Source: Trematomus loennbergii (lineage: Eukaryota; Chordata; Actinopteri; Perciformes; Nototheniidae). From it: DNA of 64,000 nucleotides. A program made the translations under genes and the position numbers. The notes beneath the pieces were generated by a model. That model was given only the letters and a program-made list of their open reading frames with translations. It ran no database searches and was not told the DNA's origin. The stretch lies in contig JAAOOA010000016.1 of assembly GCA_012861695.1 (NCBI GenBank), positions 23,753,494 to 23,817,493 of the forward strand, read 5' to 3'. Of the stretch, positions 28,315 to 41,800 are shown one piece after another. Numbering within the stretch: position 1 is the stretch's first letter; every line of letters begins with the position of its first letter.

Positions 28315-30358
28315 CTTTGGGTATGATGTGTAATTATCACCCATATAATAACAGTCCCACTGTGTGTGTGTTTGTGTGATTTATATCTGACAGTAGTAAG
28401 TGTTTGAACATGCGGTTGTTTTGTATGTCGTCCATTATTTGTGTCCGTTTATTTATACGGCACATCTCTGTGTATACATGTCCATATATAGTGTGTGTGT
28501 GTGTGTGCATGTGCACTTTTTAAACATTATAAAATATAATAGTGTTGCGATGTTATATTATTAATATAGGCATACTCAAATGCATACGTGTGTGTTAATT
28601 TCTGGATGTTCACCTGCTTCTATTAGTCTGTGTCCTTGTTTATCTGCAGATACAAATGGGTGACACATTAAAGGAAAATCTTGCAGAAATGAGTTGAGAA
28701 ACGCACGAATCATTCGTGTTGAAAACGCACTCACACAGTAGTGAGTTGTTTGTTTTGACCCACTGTTTGCTTATATTTTCAAATGTCCTCTGAGTTTTTT
28801 TACTCAAATTAAAATAAGTATATTTGTGCTTGCACAACAAGCTCAAATCTTACCCAACACTGTCACAAATTATTTTAAAATTAAACAAAATAATGTACAT
28901 ATTACATTGAATAATAACAAATATTATTGTAAAATGCAGATTAAATAAGTTTGCAACCATACTAAAAGCAGATTTTCCATACAGGGTTACTACATGCTTT
29001 GATAAATATTATGTATATTATGTTATGTCTTTATATTCACAAGATCTCAACCTAATATAGCCTGCTGACAAACATCATTGAAACATCACGTTTATTCTGG
29101 AATACAAGTGCTGTTCTCTTCTGTAATTTGTAGAAAACCTACCTTTTATTAATGCACTTTTTCCATTAATTGCCAGCCATCTGGATGCCCCTGTATATGT
29201 GTGCATCAGTGTACATCAGTGTTTGTCACGATATGTCATGTGCTAACATGTAGCTTGTGAGTGTGTATACAGAACTGTGCATGTATTTGCATAATCGTGG
29301 CCGTGTGACAGAGTTTGTTTCCTCTTCTCGCTGCTCGTGGTCGGTCCGGCTGACATTTACACATTCAAATCAGAGACTGTTCCAGACACAGGACAAGATA
29401 TTCGTGCTTCACTCACTCTTTAAATCACTAACGTCGCTACGACTCGTAGATAATCTGTTCATTGTAAGACAAATGTCACACAAAGTAACACATATTCCAG
29501 GAGAAGCTTCTGGAACTAAGAGGCACAGCTTTGTTTTTAATTTCACCACAATCTTATCAATCAAGTCATATTTTACTGAAGTGAACGTCAACAATACTGG
29601 GGCAACAAGTTATCAAAAAGTGAAAACCATCATCTAACAGATGTGTGGTTTAAAAATAGGTTGATGTACATAAATACATGTCAACAAAACACAATGAATA
29701 ACGTACTCATGGGAGAAAAAGGACTTATTTATTTACTTTAATACAATTTCTATATTTATAATCAATTATTGTTTTTAGGCGATCCCTACAATCATTTTCT
29801 GTTTTTATTTGACTAGTGTGCGTTGTTTACTACAAGGGTGAAACTACAATTATAAATATAACAGAAATACACATTACATATGGAACAAAGTTTAGTAAAA
29901 TGGATAATTAAGCAGTTTGTTTCAGAAATATGGTACATTTTCTGTTGTTCTTCTTGACATCAACGCTCTGTGAGAGGATGTTTTTAACTTTATACAGCAG
30001 CATGTTGACTTTCACCTCAGTAAAATATGTTGTATTCAAATATAATACATGTAATCATAATTGTACAATCTGTAGCTCATCAGCTAAACATATACATCTT
30101 TTTTTTATATATCTGGTACATTAGTAATCATCGAAAGAAAATACTTATTAGGTTTTTAGATTTTTATTAACTTTTTTACCGTGTCATTTTTTGTGTAACA
30201 TTAAAAATGTGGGATTATTGTTGTATTAGCAGTTAATCTAATGCTGCCAGGAAATCAAATCATCCTACTATTACCACAAAAACCTTGATATCTTTACCCT
30301 AACTTATACCCGTTATTACAACTTGTAATGTCTCTTCCCACAGAGTTACACACACACA
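28315..30358. other. AT-rich, no gene
   Basis: No supported gene. A 29-bp segment at 29569-29597 is an imperfect reverse complement (26 of 29) of 30001-30029. The frame at 29257-29637 (126 codons, +) has no recognisable domain. Confidence 0.45.
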
Positions 30359-30422
30359 GAGGGTGTGAGTGTGTGAGTGTGTGAGTGTGTGAGTGTATGA
30401 GTGTATGAGTGTGTGATCGTGA
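30359..30422. repeat. GTGTGAGT-type minisatellite
   Basis: About six tandem copies of a 10-bp unit (gtgtgagtgt), with gtgtatgagt variants. Confidence 0.9.
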
Positions 30423-33382
30423 GTTTATATTGAACATCCAGTCAGTCACTGTCAGTCATTGTTGATACAAGGATGTTAAGTGTTTGTGATCAAAGGACTT
30501 AAAGTACAAAGTAAGAGCAACAAGGATCCTGACTTCTATTACATATGTCATACAGGTTATTATTAAAACAGTGATTTCACGGTAATATTCTGCAAATAAT
30601 GATGTCCTTATTGGCCGTCACGGCTAAATGCATTCATTAAACATTCTGGATGTACAAACCTCTCCTGTTTATCATTTTTTGCACTATTTCCCAGCATTTA
30701 TGACATTACACTGCCGATACTTAGCTGACTGTGTGGTGCTTTGGATAAAAGCGTCTAACAAATGACATGTAATGTGTTTACTTTGCACAAAGACAAGGTG
30801 GCGTGACTGCCGCTCTTTAGTCTATGAACCTAAACCTATCCAAAAACTAATTGCACGTCTATTGATTATTTATTTTACATGAAGGGACCACAATCTACCT
30901 TTTACAGTAAATATGCTTCTCACGATGTTTGATATGCCGTGCCTTGTTCATGTGTAAATACAAAAATGGTACATTACATAAACAGTGTTGAAGCGGCCTC
31001 TCTACCGATGAGACACGATTTTTTATCATCTGTCAGAGCGTCTTATGAAGACAGCAGATGTTCTTTTGTGGCTGATCACTTGTGCAAACACAATGCATGT
31101 GAAGTGCATCACACAAACCCCATTTGGAAATTAACCCTTAGGGCCTTTCACCTATAACACTTGTATTATTCTGATCTCTTTTTGACCATTTGAGTTTGAA
31201 TTGTTCTGTGTAACATCCCTTATTCTCCCTACAAACCTGTCTGTAAAGCATGGCTAGAGTTTTTTTATGCATCAAAGAGTACAAACTAAAGTCTTACTGC
31301 TAAATGTCGACTGACACTTGACTTTAATAGACTGTCCAGGCTCTTAGGACACAGTATACCGTGGTGGATTGTGGGATACACATTGTTATGAGTAACACTT
31401 TGAAGTGGTAAAAATAAAATGCTGCATGAAGTAGGGTTTAGTGTGGGTATTGCGACAGAGACATATTTTTAAAAGAAGGAACTTACATCAAGACACTTTC
31501 AGTTGCATTATGGGAAATGAAGGACTTAGTTTGACCTATATAGGAATTTAAATTCAGCCTCTTTTACTCAATTTTGACTACTTTTGATATTTTTCTTGCA
31601 CGTTTTCAAGTAAGTCAGTTATATTTTATCACAACTATGTTGATGTGACAGATACTGTAACCAGGTGGCACAAAATGTTACCTAAGTGGGCTAAAATCGA
31701 GAGATAACAAGATTGTTTTTGTGAGCTGTTTTTACTGTGTGTGAGAGTCCGAAGAGTATTGAGAGAACTTCCCAGACATATTACTCTGACTCATGTTTTT
31801 TTGCAAGATGCTGAATGCAGGTTCCCAGGAATATTAGTCTTATCTAAAGCTTGGTCACTTCTTCTCATCCCTGCTTGCTATTGTTCTAGAGATCACTGTT
31901 ATTCCAGACATTACCAAGCAACGACCTGTATGGAAACCTCAGCTTAACGTTAAAATGCAACAGTCTGCTGAGAATTGAAACACAATGATTGTGGATTTTC
32001 CCTGTACTCCGCAGTCTCAGAGACTCACTGATATTAAACCTCTCACTTCCTTTTGAAGCCGCTTTGTTTACCAGCTAACATGCTATTTTTACCGGAGGCT
32101 CTCTGCACGCTCACAACCTCAGCTTACCGTCGGAGAGGATGTGTCCTCTGAAGCTCTTCTGGAACAACACACACTTACTGTACTGTCCCTTTCACACATG
32201 ACAGACATTAGTTTGTAAAGCATAGGTGTGATTGCTTGTTTTTCCTTTAGTTTGAAAAGTTTAAATCCAGTGCAAACGCCCACGAATGAATCATACATCA
32301 TGTGAGGTAGTTTCTTTCAGTTTTTTTTTGTCACTTTATTGTTTCAGATAAGAGACTTGATTTAAAATCAGGTCCACAAGATACAAAAGTACAAAACAAC
32401 AACGAATAATGCAAAAGAAAAGGATACAACTGAATTTAAAATGTAAAAATGTTTCCTAAAATACATTAAAAAAACACAGATCACTCCATTACAATATTAC
32501 AAATGGGGTTTGTTATTATTTAGGGTCATATTTGTGGCTAATGTCTTTTATATACATTCAAACAGAGCCAGTGTTTTGCAATAAGCTATGCTAATCACCA
32601 CCTAGCACTTTAGCTTCATACAGCTGAGTCACGCTGCTTCCTGAAAATGACAAAGGGAGAAGGAACATGCTTGGTGTCTGGTTTAGAGTAATGTATATCT
32701 CTTGTTAACGTTGACACGATATATAGCTAGCAGCAGCTCATATTGACACAAAATGAGATGGTCACAGCATGTTGAAATGTAATACATGTCTGAGATATAT
32801 TCTTTCTTTGTGAGGCTTTTTTTGCTTTCTATGTTGAAGCATGTTGAGTGGTTGTGTGGTCATTTGTGGGGCTATAGTTGTTTTTATGGACAAAAGCTGG
32901 GTTTTTTGTCAATGAAGTTAAAGTGAGAAACAGCAGTAATTTAGCTGCCTGGCTCCACTTGCTGTGAGTCATATCAAATCTGATTACTTGCAGCTCTTAC
33001 AAAAGTGTTAATGTGCCGAAACAGGTTTTACAGGAGGACAATAACCATCAGGTTCAAAATGTGTTTCAGGTCTGTGAAAAGACTTTGATATACAGACAGT
33101 TTCCTAATAAACACATCATTTAGTATACAGTACTGTTGGCTAACTTTTGATGTCAGTAGTATAAAACTCAGATGAGAAATTCAGTTCACATTTATTTAGA
33201 CAAAGCCAAAAAGGCTTTTAATTTTGACACAATGTGGGGTCGCCTTGTTTGCATTTTTAGCAGGAGTACGATAAAGGATGTACAATATATGACATCCTGG
33301 CACAGGACTTAGACGCTGTGAGCCGCAAGCCTCTACCAAAAGTAAATACAAATATTTCTTATTAGCTGGTTTGCCATCCTTG
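30423..33382. other. AT-rich, no gene
   Basis: No supported gene. At 30737-30776 lies a fragment GCTTTGGATAAAAGCGTCTA followed by a tgtaatgtg end, matching the tails of the SINEs at 7684 and 53727 and so representing a tail-only relic. Confidence 0.5.
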
Positions 33383-33600
33383 TGGACAGGAGAGTATGGG
33401 AAGGAGAGGAGAATGCTGTGGGAAAAAGGACGAGAGAATGCTGATGGGAAAAGACTGGAGAGTCTGGTGGAGAAAGGACGGGAGAATATTGTGAAAAGGG
33501 GGGGTTGCTTTTGGGAAAGGACTGCAAGAGTACTGTGGATGGGGGTTGCTGTGGAGAAAGGACAGGAGAGTATAGGAAAGGACGGCAGATTGCTGTTGTA
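33383..33600. repeat. degenerate purine-rich minisatellite
   Basis: About eight irregular copies of a roughly 23-30-bp unit around gggaaaggacgggagaatgctg. The plus strand is almost entirely purine plus occasional T or C. Frames on both strands translate into repetitive peptides (EKGREN or FPSPF type) and are composition artefacts. Confidence 0.8.
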
Positions 33601-35084
33601 CTCTAGCTTATATTTAGCTACCTGCTGCTGTTTGCTGGCTGCTGTTTGAACCACAATGTGTTGTTTTCTTCTACATGAGGCAACATGTGGGTGTGAGGCT
33701 TCGGAGTTTAAAGTTCAAATGCATCTTTGATGACTAATTACTAATCTAATTACTTTAACAATGAGTACTTGTTCCTTACAGTTTTGTGTTGTTTTGTCTT
33801 CCCCTCTTTGTGTTGAGACGTAGGCCTATAAAAACGCCAACTAATGGGGCGAAGCCTGCGAGCTAGTTCAGGCAGTCAACTAGAGCGCCAATGATACATT
33901 AACACGTGACGCACCTCGTCCCTCTTACAACCAACCAAACATATTCTCCTAAACATGCCGCTCTATTTAAGCTGCCAGGTCTTCCTGCCTCTGCCTCCTT
34001 ATTGCTGCTGCTGCCACTGCTGTGTTCACTTGCTATTGCTACGTTCATGTTCCTGCTGCTGTGTTTCATGTTGCTGCTGCTCGCCTGCCCCACCACCACC
34101 CCAGCTTCCACCTGTAGGCTTGGGGGATAGTTATCTAATCATCACTCAATGTTCTTTGTAAATCTGTGGAGTGATGAGGCCCGAGCCTAGACGCCAAACT
34201 CAAACTATATGCTGCTTCTAATAAACATATTAAGAAACACATGAGTTGTCTGATTGAAAGTGTGTTGTGCTTTTGAAGCACTGTTAAAGTTAGAGTGTGA
34301 CCTAATGTGTACTTTCCTACATTGAGAAACAGCAGTGTTAGCAATAGTTTTTGGGGTAGTGGTTCTAGTAATAATTCAAATGAAATTGTGTCAGCATTAT
34401 TGGTGTGTTGTTATTATGCAACACGGGAGTTGCAGTCGTAGCTTAGTCCATTATGCTACACGAAAAACATGACAAAACAAAAAACAGTAGCAGTGCATTT
34501 GCAACAGGAGGAATGGAAACAAAGCAAAACAATGGTGTATCCTCCGGGCCGATAATATGGCCGGCATCTTTTAACATATCAAATCCTTATCAGGGAAACA
34601 CTGTTTACTAGAGGCCTTAAAAGGTTGTATGATGGTGGGAAGTCAGCTGCTCTTAATCCAATTGCTCTATTGTTAATGAGTCTATCTCTGTCAGTGCTCC
34701 AGTAAACATTCAAGAGGAAATGAGACCCGAAAGACAACAATAAGTATGCGCTCCATCTACATGCGCTGTCACAAGGACATGGTGTACACTTGTCTAAAAA
34801 GGAGGCACAGTTGATTAGATTTTTTTTCAGTCCAGTGAAGTAATAACTGTTTGATATAAAGAGCAATTTGCACAGGTAAAATGTACATATGGAAACTGTA
34901 CACAACATCATTTAAATATATCTAAATCAACTTTTAAAGGTCAACATATTTTAGACAGCCTTTACAGCACATGCTGAAACACCTGCTGTTTTGTTTTGGA
35001 GGCCTTTGGCAGTTTCCAAGCACGTGAACAATACACTGACACTACATCATTGAGCCATCCTGACTCACCCTGCGGCACGGTGAA
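33601..35084. other. no recognisable gene
   Basis: Contains a CTG-rich patch (about 34000-34085) that creates cysteine/leucine-rich chance frames. No supported gene. Confidence 0.45.
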
Positions 35085-35158
35085 GACACACTGAAGGCAC
35101 ACTGAAGACACACCAAAGACACACTGAAGACACACTGAAGACACACTGAAGACACACT
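35085..35158. repeat. 11-bp minisatellite
   Basis: Tandem GACACACTGAA units, about six to seven copies with minor variants. Confidence 0.92.
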
Positions 35159-35392
35159 GACATTCATTCCTATTATTTGAACCTGGATTAAGTGATGCAA
35201 TCTTTTTTTAAATGTTCTGTTGTTGTGGGGCGAATTTAGTTTGGGCCAAAGGTTAATTGAGGATAAGATTATGTTTATTACTGATTACTTTACATTATTG
35301 ACACGTGAGTTTTATGTACAGCGTGTCCTGATGCAGACAGTGACCCCCAGGCAGAGTTGTTGTCTCTTTACCTGACTGTCTCTCCATAACAG

Positions 35393-35487
35393 CGTGGGAG
35401 GAAGAAACAGAAGGATAAAGAGGAAGAAAGACACCTGAAATTTAAGCCGCGTGGAAACACTATACAGCCAGTAGAATTTGTTTCCAG
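35393..35487 (+). other. candidate exon, unidentified gene
   Basis: A good acceptor (ctgactgtctctccataacag, ending at 35392) precedes 31 open codons rich in charged residues (start RGRKKQKDKEEERHLKFKPR). The stretch ends ccag|gtacac, a weak-to-moderate donor. I do not recognise the protein. If spliced to 36489 the joined frame would read through NVRLLSTKF to a TGA near 36549. A 95-bp stretch is often open by chance in one of three frames, so the splice signals are the main support. Confidence 0.27.
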
Positions 35488-35872
35488 GTACACAATGTAC
35501 AGACTTATACTTACATAAAGGGAGAAAATGAGAACATGCAAGTGGATTTTAAAGGCACCTAATAAATATTCAGTAATGGAAATTAATTAAAATAAGGGGA
35601 AAAATAAGATGAGGTGAGATAATGCTTCGGTTCAAAATGTATAATAGTTATCAAGATGGATGGATGGCAAGGACGATGGCAAGTGATGTATTTATTAATT
35701 TAAGGCACTTTACTGCAGTGTGATCAACAGTTTTTAGTATTTAAGGGGCATGCTGGAGACCAAACATATATTTAAGATATAAATTAATTAGAATAAATAT
35801 ATTTAAAAATGGAAGAGAAGTTATTACACAGATTCAAAGTAGACCACCCACATCCTCTGACACTCTCTCTAT

Positions 35873-35879
<7 letters not shown>

Positions 35880-35903
<24 letters not shown>

Positions 35904-35941
35904 GCACGCACGCACGCACGCACGCACACACACCACACACA

Positions 35942-35988
<47 letters not shown>

Positions 35989-36003
35989 ACACACACACAC
36001 ACA
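35880..36003. repeat. compound (AC)n-(ACGC)n microsatellite
   Basis: AC, then about 25 bp of ACGC repeats, then AC with CACCAC interruptions. Third occurrence of the AC/ACGC compound motif. Confidence 0.97.
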
Positions 36004-36488
36004 GCCCTAAGCTTTATTCAAATCGCTGCCCACTCACAGTCCTCTCAGCATCTGTCTGCTGGGTGTGTGTGTGGGATGGACTTTCAGACAGTGTGTCAAG
36101 TAATACCCTAACACACAACAAGTGAGTGATATTCAGTGTGGGTTCATCAGAAATACATGTAAAACTTTAAAAACATAGTTCCCATGGTCTCTAAACATAG
36201 TAGGGAAGAATAATCTAAATTAGCTTAGACTACAAGTGGGAATTCTGTGTGTTGTATAAAATTACTTTAAAATATTGCTTGGCTTTCAGGGTATTGTGGA
36301 ACTTTTCACATAATCTAATATTTGAAAATATTGAGAAAGCTTATTTGATATGTATGTTTTACTTAATTATGGAACAAGATGTCGGAACGATTTGTCTTTC
36401 CCTCTGTCTCCCTCTTTCAATTCAGCACACAAATCATTAATAAAAAAAGAAATGACTTATTAAAATTGAGATTTTCTTTCTTTTGCAG

Positions 36489-36582
36489 GGCTAAGGCTCA
36501 CTGCAGGAATGTCAGACTGCTTTCCACAAAATTCACCAAACCTGACTCCTGATGAGGAAGACCCCTCAGCACAGCTCATCGG
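36489..36582 (+). other. candidate exon, unidentified gene
   Basis: A strong polypyrimidine acceptor (attttctttcttttgcag) is followed by 94 bp with one fully open frame and a near-consensus donor gg|gtaagaac. That frame encodes LRLTAGMSDCFPQNSPN, then a DEED-containing segment. It contains an ATG, so it could be a first coding exon. I do not recognise it. It lies directly upstream of a MITE fragment, so it could also belong to that repeat. Confidence 0.33.
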
Positions 36583-37006
36583 GTAAGAACAGGAAGTCTG
36601 ATCTGTAGTGATATCAGACAAATGCACCATTCCTGTTGTGTGTATCAGCATTGATGGCTGTTCATTTGAGATATACATCTGAAGCCTGAGCCCAGTCTGC
36701 TCTGATTGGTTAGCTGACCGGCTCTGTTGTGATAGGTCAACCACTTAGAAATGTCCCGCCCCTTAGCCTTTCACGTACAATGTGTTGGAGCGCTAGCCAA
36801 TACAAGCGTGAGCGTTACACAATGATGTGACTTTGTTACAGAAGTAAACAAAGGAGTCCAATGGAGGCGTTTCAGGCAGGGGGAGGAGACTTTCTCTGGA
36901 GGGAACTTTGGGATTCTAGCCTTTGCAGACCATTAACATGCACTAAAACCTATATATCCCACAACAGCAAAGGTAAAACCCCCCAAAAGCATAATAGGGC
37001 CTCTTG
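36583..37006. mobile_element. fish MITE fragment
   Basis: Contains GCTCTGATTGGTTAGCTGAC, a 'tgttggagcgctagccaata' block and a GCATAATAGGGCC end. As I recall, these occur together in a widespread teleost TTAA-type MITE. The right end lacks a clean TTAA (cttga instead) and the left end is not defined. Confidence 0.5.
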
Positions 37007-37537
37007 ACTATATTCTGTGATTCACCCAAGTGACTAATGTCAAAAACGCGTCCAGACACTTTCAGTGGTTTGGTCCTTAGAACAAAATGACGTCACCGTT
37101 TTCCATTTCCATGTAGCACGTGAAAGGGATTTGAATATGATCTAAATGTGACCTAAATGTTTTGAAAGGCCTGTTTTATGCAAAATGTAAAAGATGTTCT
37201 CATTTTCACTTGAGGTGAATCATGTGATGTTTTTTTTTCAGTCCAGTCAAACTACTTTAAAACTAAAGGCTTCTAATTCATACCTAATATACCCAGATCA
37301 TCCTCCCTCCTCTTCTCTCCTTCTTCAGCTTTCCTCCCTCTTCTACCGCTAACATTTCAGCTGTTCAGTTCCCTCTCTAATGCTGACTGACAGTGAGTGC
37401 AGCGGCTCAGATTAATTAACTAAAGTGGAGGCATCCATTCATCACAAAGACCTGATGATCAATAATAATGTGTCATGGCGTCAGACAGGGCAAAAATGCG
37501 AGTGTCAACACCAGAAGCTCTTACGTTACCGTCTGTA
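37007..37537. other. no recognisable feature
   Basis: Includes a short CT-rich patch at 37297-37345. No supported gene. Confidence 0.5.
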
Positions 37538-37625
37538 AAGTATGTGTGTGAACGTGTGTGTAAAGTATGTGTGTGAACATGTGTGTGAACGTGTGTGTGT
37601 GTGAACGTGTGTGTAAATGTGTGTT
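37538..37625. repeat. GTGTGTGAAC-type minisatellite
   Basis: Repeated GTGTGTGAAC and GTGTGTAAA units in irregular order over about 88 bp. Confidence 0.85.
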
Positions 37626-38686
37626 AGGAGCTTTATGCATCACACAGTTTGACTGCCTGGCAACAGAGGCGATGCCAAGGACTATAAAGCAGCTGATAAC
37701 TGCAGCTGACGAAGCATTTTGAAAATCTAGAGATGAGAATGGATTGACGCTGCAGTTCACAAGACAACGTGGGCTTTTATCAAGGTTACATTTCATTGTT
37801 TTTTTATATGAAGGTCGCCAGGTGTACAGTAGGCGTGTTTGTAGAATAAAAAGGGAAACAATGTGGTTGCAGGACTCACATAACCCTAACTTCACATGAT
37901 ATAACTTTGATAAGTGCCTTCAGGGTTATCAGAGTAACCTCCAGTATCTGAAGTACTCTGATTTGACAGGTCACAACATGTTTACATCTACATCAGTTAT
38001 TAAAGTGATAGCCAGTTGCTCGTGCGCTTAACCACAGCAGCTCATGTGTTTCTGTCAGCTTGTTGAAACACTTGCAAAGACAACATGCCAAATGTACAAG
38101 TATAATGGGTACATTTTGACAGCAATTATGGTGTCAGTACCGGCATGTAAACACAGTTAATGAACAAAATCAATCGTGGCTTTATGATTAAAATGTCATC
38201 ACTGTAAAATGCAGGCTTTAAAAGTTTTTTTTAATCCATTTGGGTTTAACGTTTATGTATTTATTAGTTTACACAATGTGCCTTATCAGTTTTGTCAGCC
38301 TAGTTACTCACTAACTGTTCTCAAAGACTTATTTTATATGGTTAAAAAAGTGAATAATGTTAAAAGGGAAGGAGTAATCAGCTGACGCCTATACTTTTTT
38401 GCGGTCAGAAAACATTTGCTAGGATTGGTCCCTATTTCAAAGTAATGAGTTTATTTATTTTACTTGTTGTTGTATTGGAAAATGACAAAAGAAACTGACT
38501 AAATTACAGAAAAACTGAAACAAATGAGTAATCCTGCAAATACTCATACATTAGCCAAATGAACACTATCAAGGCAGTGTGTTGGATGGGATAACAGATT
38601 TAGCCAGTTCGCCATTTCCCCATATGAGACAGTAAACATTATTTAAAAGCATGACTATAAACTCTTTAACCTTAACATTGTACTCA
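37626..38686. other. no recognisable feature
   Basis: AT-rich DNA without supported features. Confidence 0.5.
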
Positions 38687-38925
38687 TTTCCACATTGCTC
38701 TTTCCAAATCCTTACCAAAACGTCACCATTGCCATTTGCCACACACTGAGAGAAATGTTCACCAATGACGGGGAACTCAGACAACATTTTAGGCCGTTAC
38801 ATAATAGTAGTATGTCATTTAATCTGGAGGATGTATTTGCAATGAACTGCAAATCATGTTTTTGTTACACTTCATGCTGGTTTTCGTATGGATACAAATG
38901 TACACATATTCAATTATTAACTGAG
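38687..38925. repeat. segment duplicated inside the L2 relic
   Basis: 239 bp nearly identical to 42078-42310. It differs by an extra 7 bp (a second TTTGCC-like unit after ccattgcc) and a few substitutions near 38780. It is not recognisable as a transposon or gene. It contains ATCTGGAGGATGTATTTGCA and neighbouring AT-rich sequence. Confidence 0.93.
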
Positions 38926-39984
38926 TTTGAGTCATGCTGGTAGGCGGACTTTGTTTGCTTTGGACAGAACCAGACAAACTTTTTCCAGTTTTTATGCTTT
39001 AAGATAACCTAACCGACAGCTGGCTACACCTTTTAAAGTACACACATGCAATAAATAAAGCACATTACTTAAACTGTCAAGATATACGGTTTGTAGGGAG
39101 AGTGTCTTTGGTAGCATGTCTTAAACTCTCTTGCAGAAATCTGCGGCTTCATGCTTTTTATGCGGACATGATCCAGTTAGGTGTGGAGTTTAGATTATTT
39201 GTATACGATGTGTGAGCAGCAAAATTGAAATCAAAATGAATTATAAATATATCTTCGGAGTGTGTAAAAGATCATTGAATGTGTTTCTACGTCAGATTAA
39301 AGCCATTAAAGGTTAATTGGCTTAACCGAGAACTGTAGAGACCATTCCCTTGGATAGGTCAATGCTGCGATTATAATGCCTTTCTAAGCTTTGATTTGAC
39401 AGTGACGATAGTTATTTATTTGCAATTTCCAGTGAGTGAGAGTTTGTGTGCATCTGTGGGTAGACTGAGAGGTGCATCTGCTCAACAGATGTACTTGTAC
39501 GTAGGTGTCCCTCATTACAATCTATGAAATGTTGTTTAGACTGACGTGAATGTGCGTCATCTTGTCCCCACTTCCTGTTCACCATGCCGAAAAGTAGCTG
39601 CATTGTTTTCTTTGGAGCAGATAACTGAGAGTCATCGCTCCAGCTCTGAATTCCCTTGTTCTCTCCTGCTGAGATTTCCTCCTCAAACCATAGTTTCACA
39701 TTGATGCGAAGCCACTAAATTAAAGTAAGCCATGATTCATTTTATTATTTGCACCTGTGCGTTTTGCTACTCTATGAAATAAATAAGGAAATGGTTTGAC
39801 GGGTATGATATGTCGAACACATCTTTAAAAAACAAGTCTTCAGTCCCAATACACCCTAAAATGAAACATACAATGAAACAGACTGAGGTTGCAATGCAAG
39901 TTTGGCCATTTGCCATATTGTCCTGCATTTGGGAGATTCATTCCTTTTTATAATTGTGCTTTTTCAGGCACACAAGGTCATAGT
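38926..39984. other. no recognisable feature
   Basis: AT-rich DNA. The 95-codon reverse frame at 39412-39699 has no recognisable domain. Confidence 0.5.
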
Positions 39985-40183
39985 GTCTGTTTCTATATGG
40001 GCCTCTTACGACATTATTTTAAATATTTTTTTATGTTATTATATTTTCTTATAATAGTTCTCTATCTCTGTTTTTTTATTTGTTGTTTTACTTCTATGTA
40101 TGCACCATGACATCAAGTCAAATTCCTTGTACGTGTCAACCTACCTGGTAATAAACCTGTTTCTGATTCTGATTCTGATTAAA
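39985..40183 (+). mobile_element. L2 3' end, same family as 41023-42783
   Basis: CACCATGACATCAAGTCAAA, then 'cctacctggtaataaacctg' and a TTCTGATTCTGATTCTGATT tail. The same motifs close the L2 relic at about 42716-42783. Confidence 0.75.
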
Positions 40184-41014
40184 ATGTATATAATCAATAA
40201 GATAAATGTTAACATCTAAGCAGAGGCTGACAAAAGACATACAAAGTCAATAAAAAGATACACTGGATTGTCAGGAACGTTTCAAATCTCTTGCATCTTG
40301 CGTCTTAGCTAAATGTACTTTATATACAGGAAGTCAAGGGCATAGCACACAGTTTATCCACAGTTACACTAAGATTCAGGTAATGGTTAAAAAAGGGATT
40401 GTCAGGAGGAAGACAAGTCCCTCGCCTTCACCTTTGATCTCCAGCCAATACCTGTAGCGGGTGTTAAGTACTCTTAAACCTGATGCCACTTTATCAAAGA
40501 GACAACAAGACAAAATACCAACTCATCCATCAAACTGATTCATCTCCTTTCACCGATAATGAATGGACTGATTCATTAGGTGGAGATATCGCATGGTCTA
40601 ACCTCTGATCTCCAACCGATCTGCAATTTGTATTCACTCCTACATGGTGGAGTGAGTGAGTGTGTCAAGAAGGAGCTAAAGCATGACATGAATCTAATTT
40701 ACAAGCAAATAATGGCTTGTATAAATGCTATGCTTCGATATATTCATATTTGTTAGACTTTAATAAACTTGTAAGCAGACTAATAGGGCAACAATTCTCA
40801 CATTATTTAATGTGTCATATTATTATATAAAAAATCGCTACAGAATCTCTAACATTACTTAAAAAAACTTCAGAAATTACAAAGAATTGGGGCTAAATGT
40901 ATTTGTAGAAATTCCATATTTATACTAATGCAGTTAATCTAGCACATTTGAAAAAGATAGCTAGTTTCACATAATAAATAATACATTGCTAAAAATAAGT
41001 AGTCATTATGGCAG
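40184..41014. other. no recognisable feature
   Basis: AT-rich DNA up to the L2 insertion point. Confidence 0.5.
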
Positions 41015-41800
41015 TGAAAAAGCAATAACACAGGTCTGAAGCTCTGTGCTGATCAGCTGTCTCCTGTGTTTACTGACATCTTTAACACCTCCCTGGAGAC
41101 ATGCCACGTCCCAGCATGCTTCAAAACCTCCACCATCATCCCGGTTCCCAAGAAAACAAGGATCACAGGATTAAATGACTACAGACCCGTCGCCCTGACC
41201 TCTGTGGTTATGAAGTCCTTTGAGCGCCTTGTCCTGTCCCACCTGAAATCCATCACAGACCCACTCCTGGACCCCCTGCAGTTCGCCTGCAGAGCCAACA
41301 GGTCTGTGGACGACGCTGTCAACATGGCCCTTCACTTCCTCCTCCAGCACCTGGACACACCAGGAACCTACGTCAGGATCCTGTTTGTGGACTTTGCAGG
41401 ACAAGCTCTCCCAGCTGCACGTGCCCGACTCCACCTGCAGGTGGATCACAGACTTCCTGTCTGACAGGAAGCAGTAGGTGAGGCTGGGGAAACACGTCTC
41501 TGACCCCCGGACCATCAGCACCGGTTCCCCTCAAGGCTGCGTTCTTTCCCCTCTGCTCTTCTCCCTGTACACCAGCAGCTGCACCTCCAGTCACCAGTCT
41601 GTCAAGCTCCTGAAGTTCGCAGACGACACCACCCTCATCTGACTCACCTCTGGTGGGGACGAGTCTGCCTACAGGTGGGAGATGGACCATCTGGTGACCT
41701 GGTGTAGGGACAACCACCTGGAGCTCAACACTCTCAAGACAGTGGAGATGGTTGTGGACTTTAGGAAGAACACAGCCCCACCCGCCCCCATCATAACATA

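Noticed and set aside
33196..33654. 152-codon reverse-strand frame with FPSPF-like repeats
   Set aside because: Translation of the purine-rich minisatellite; repetitive composition only.
41171..41717. Reverse-strand frames over the L2 relic
   Set aside because: Antisense shadows of GC-rich L2 coding sequence.
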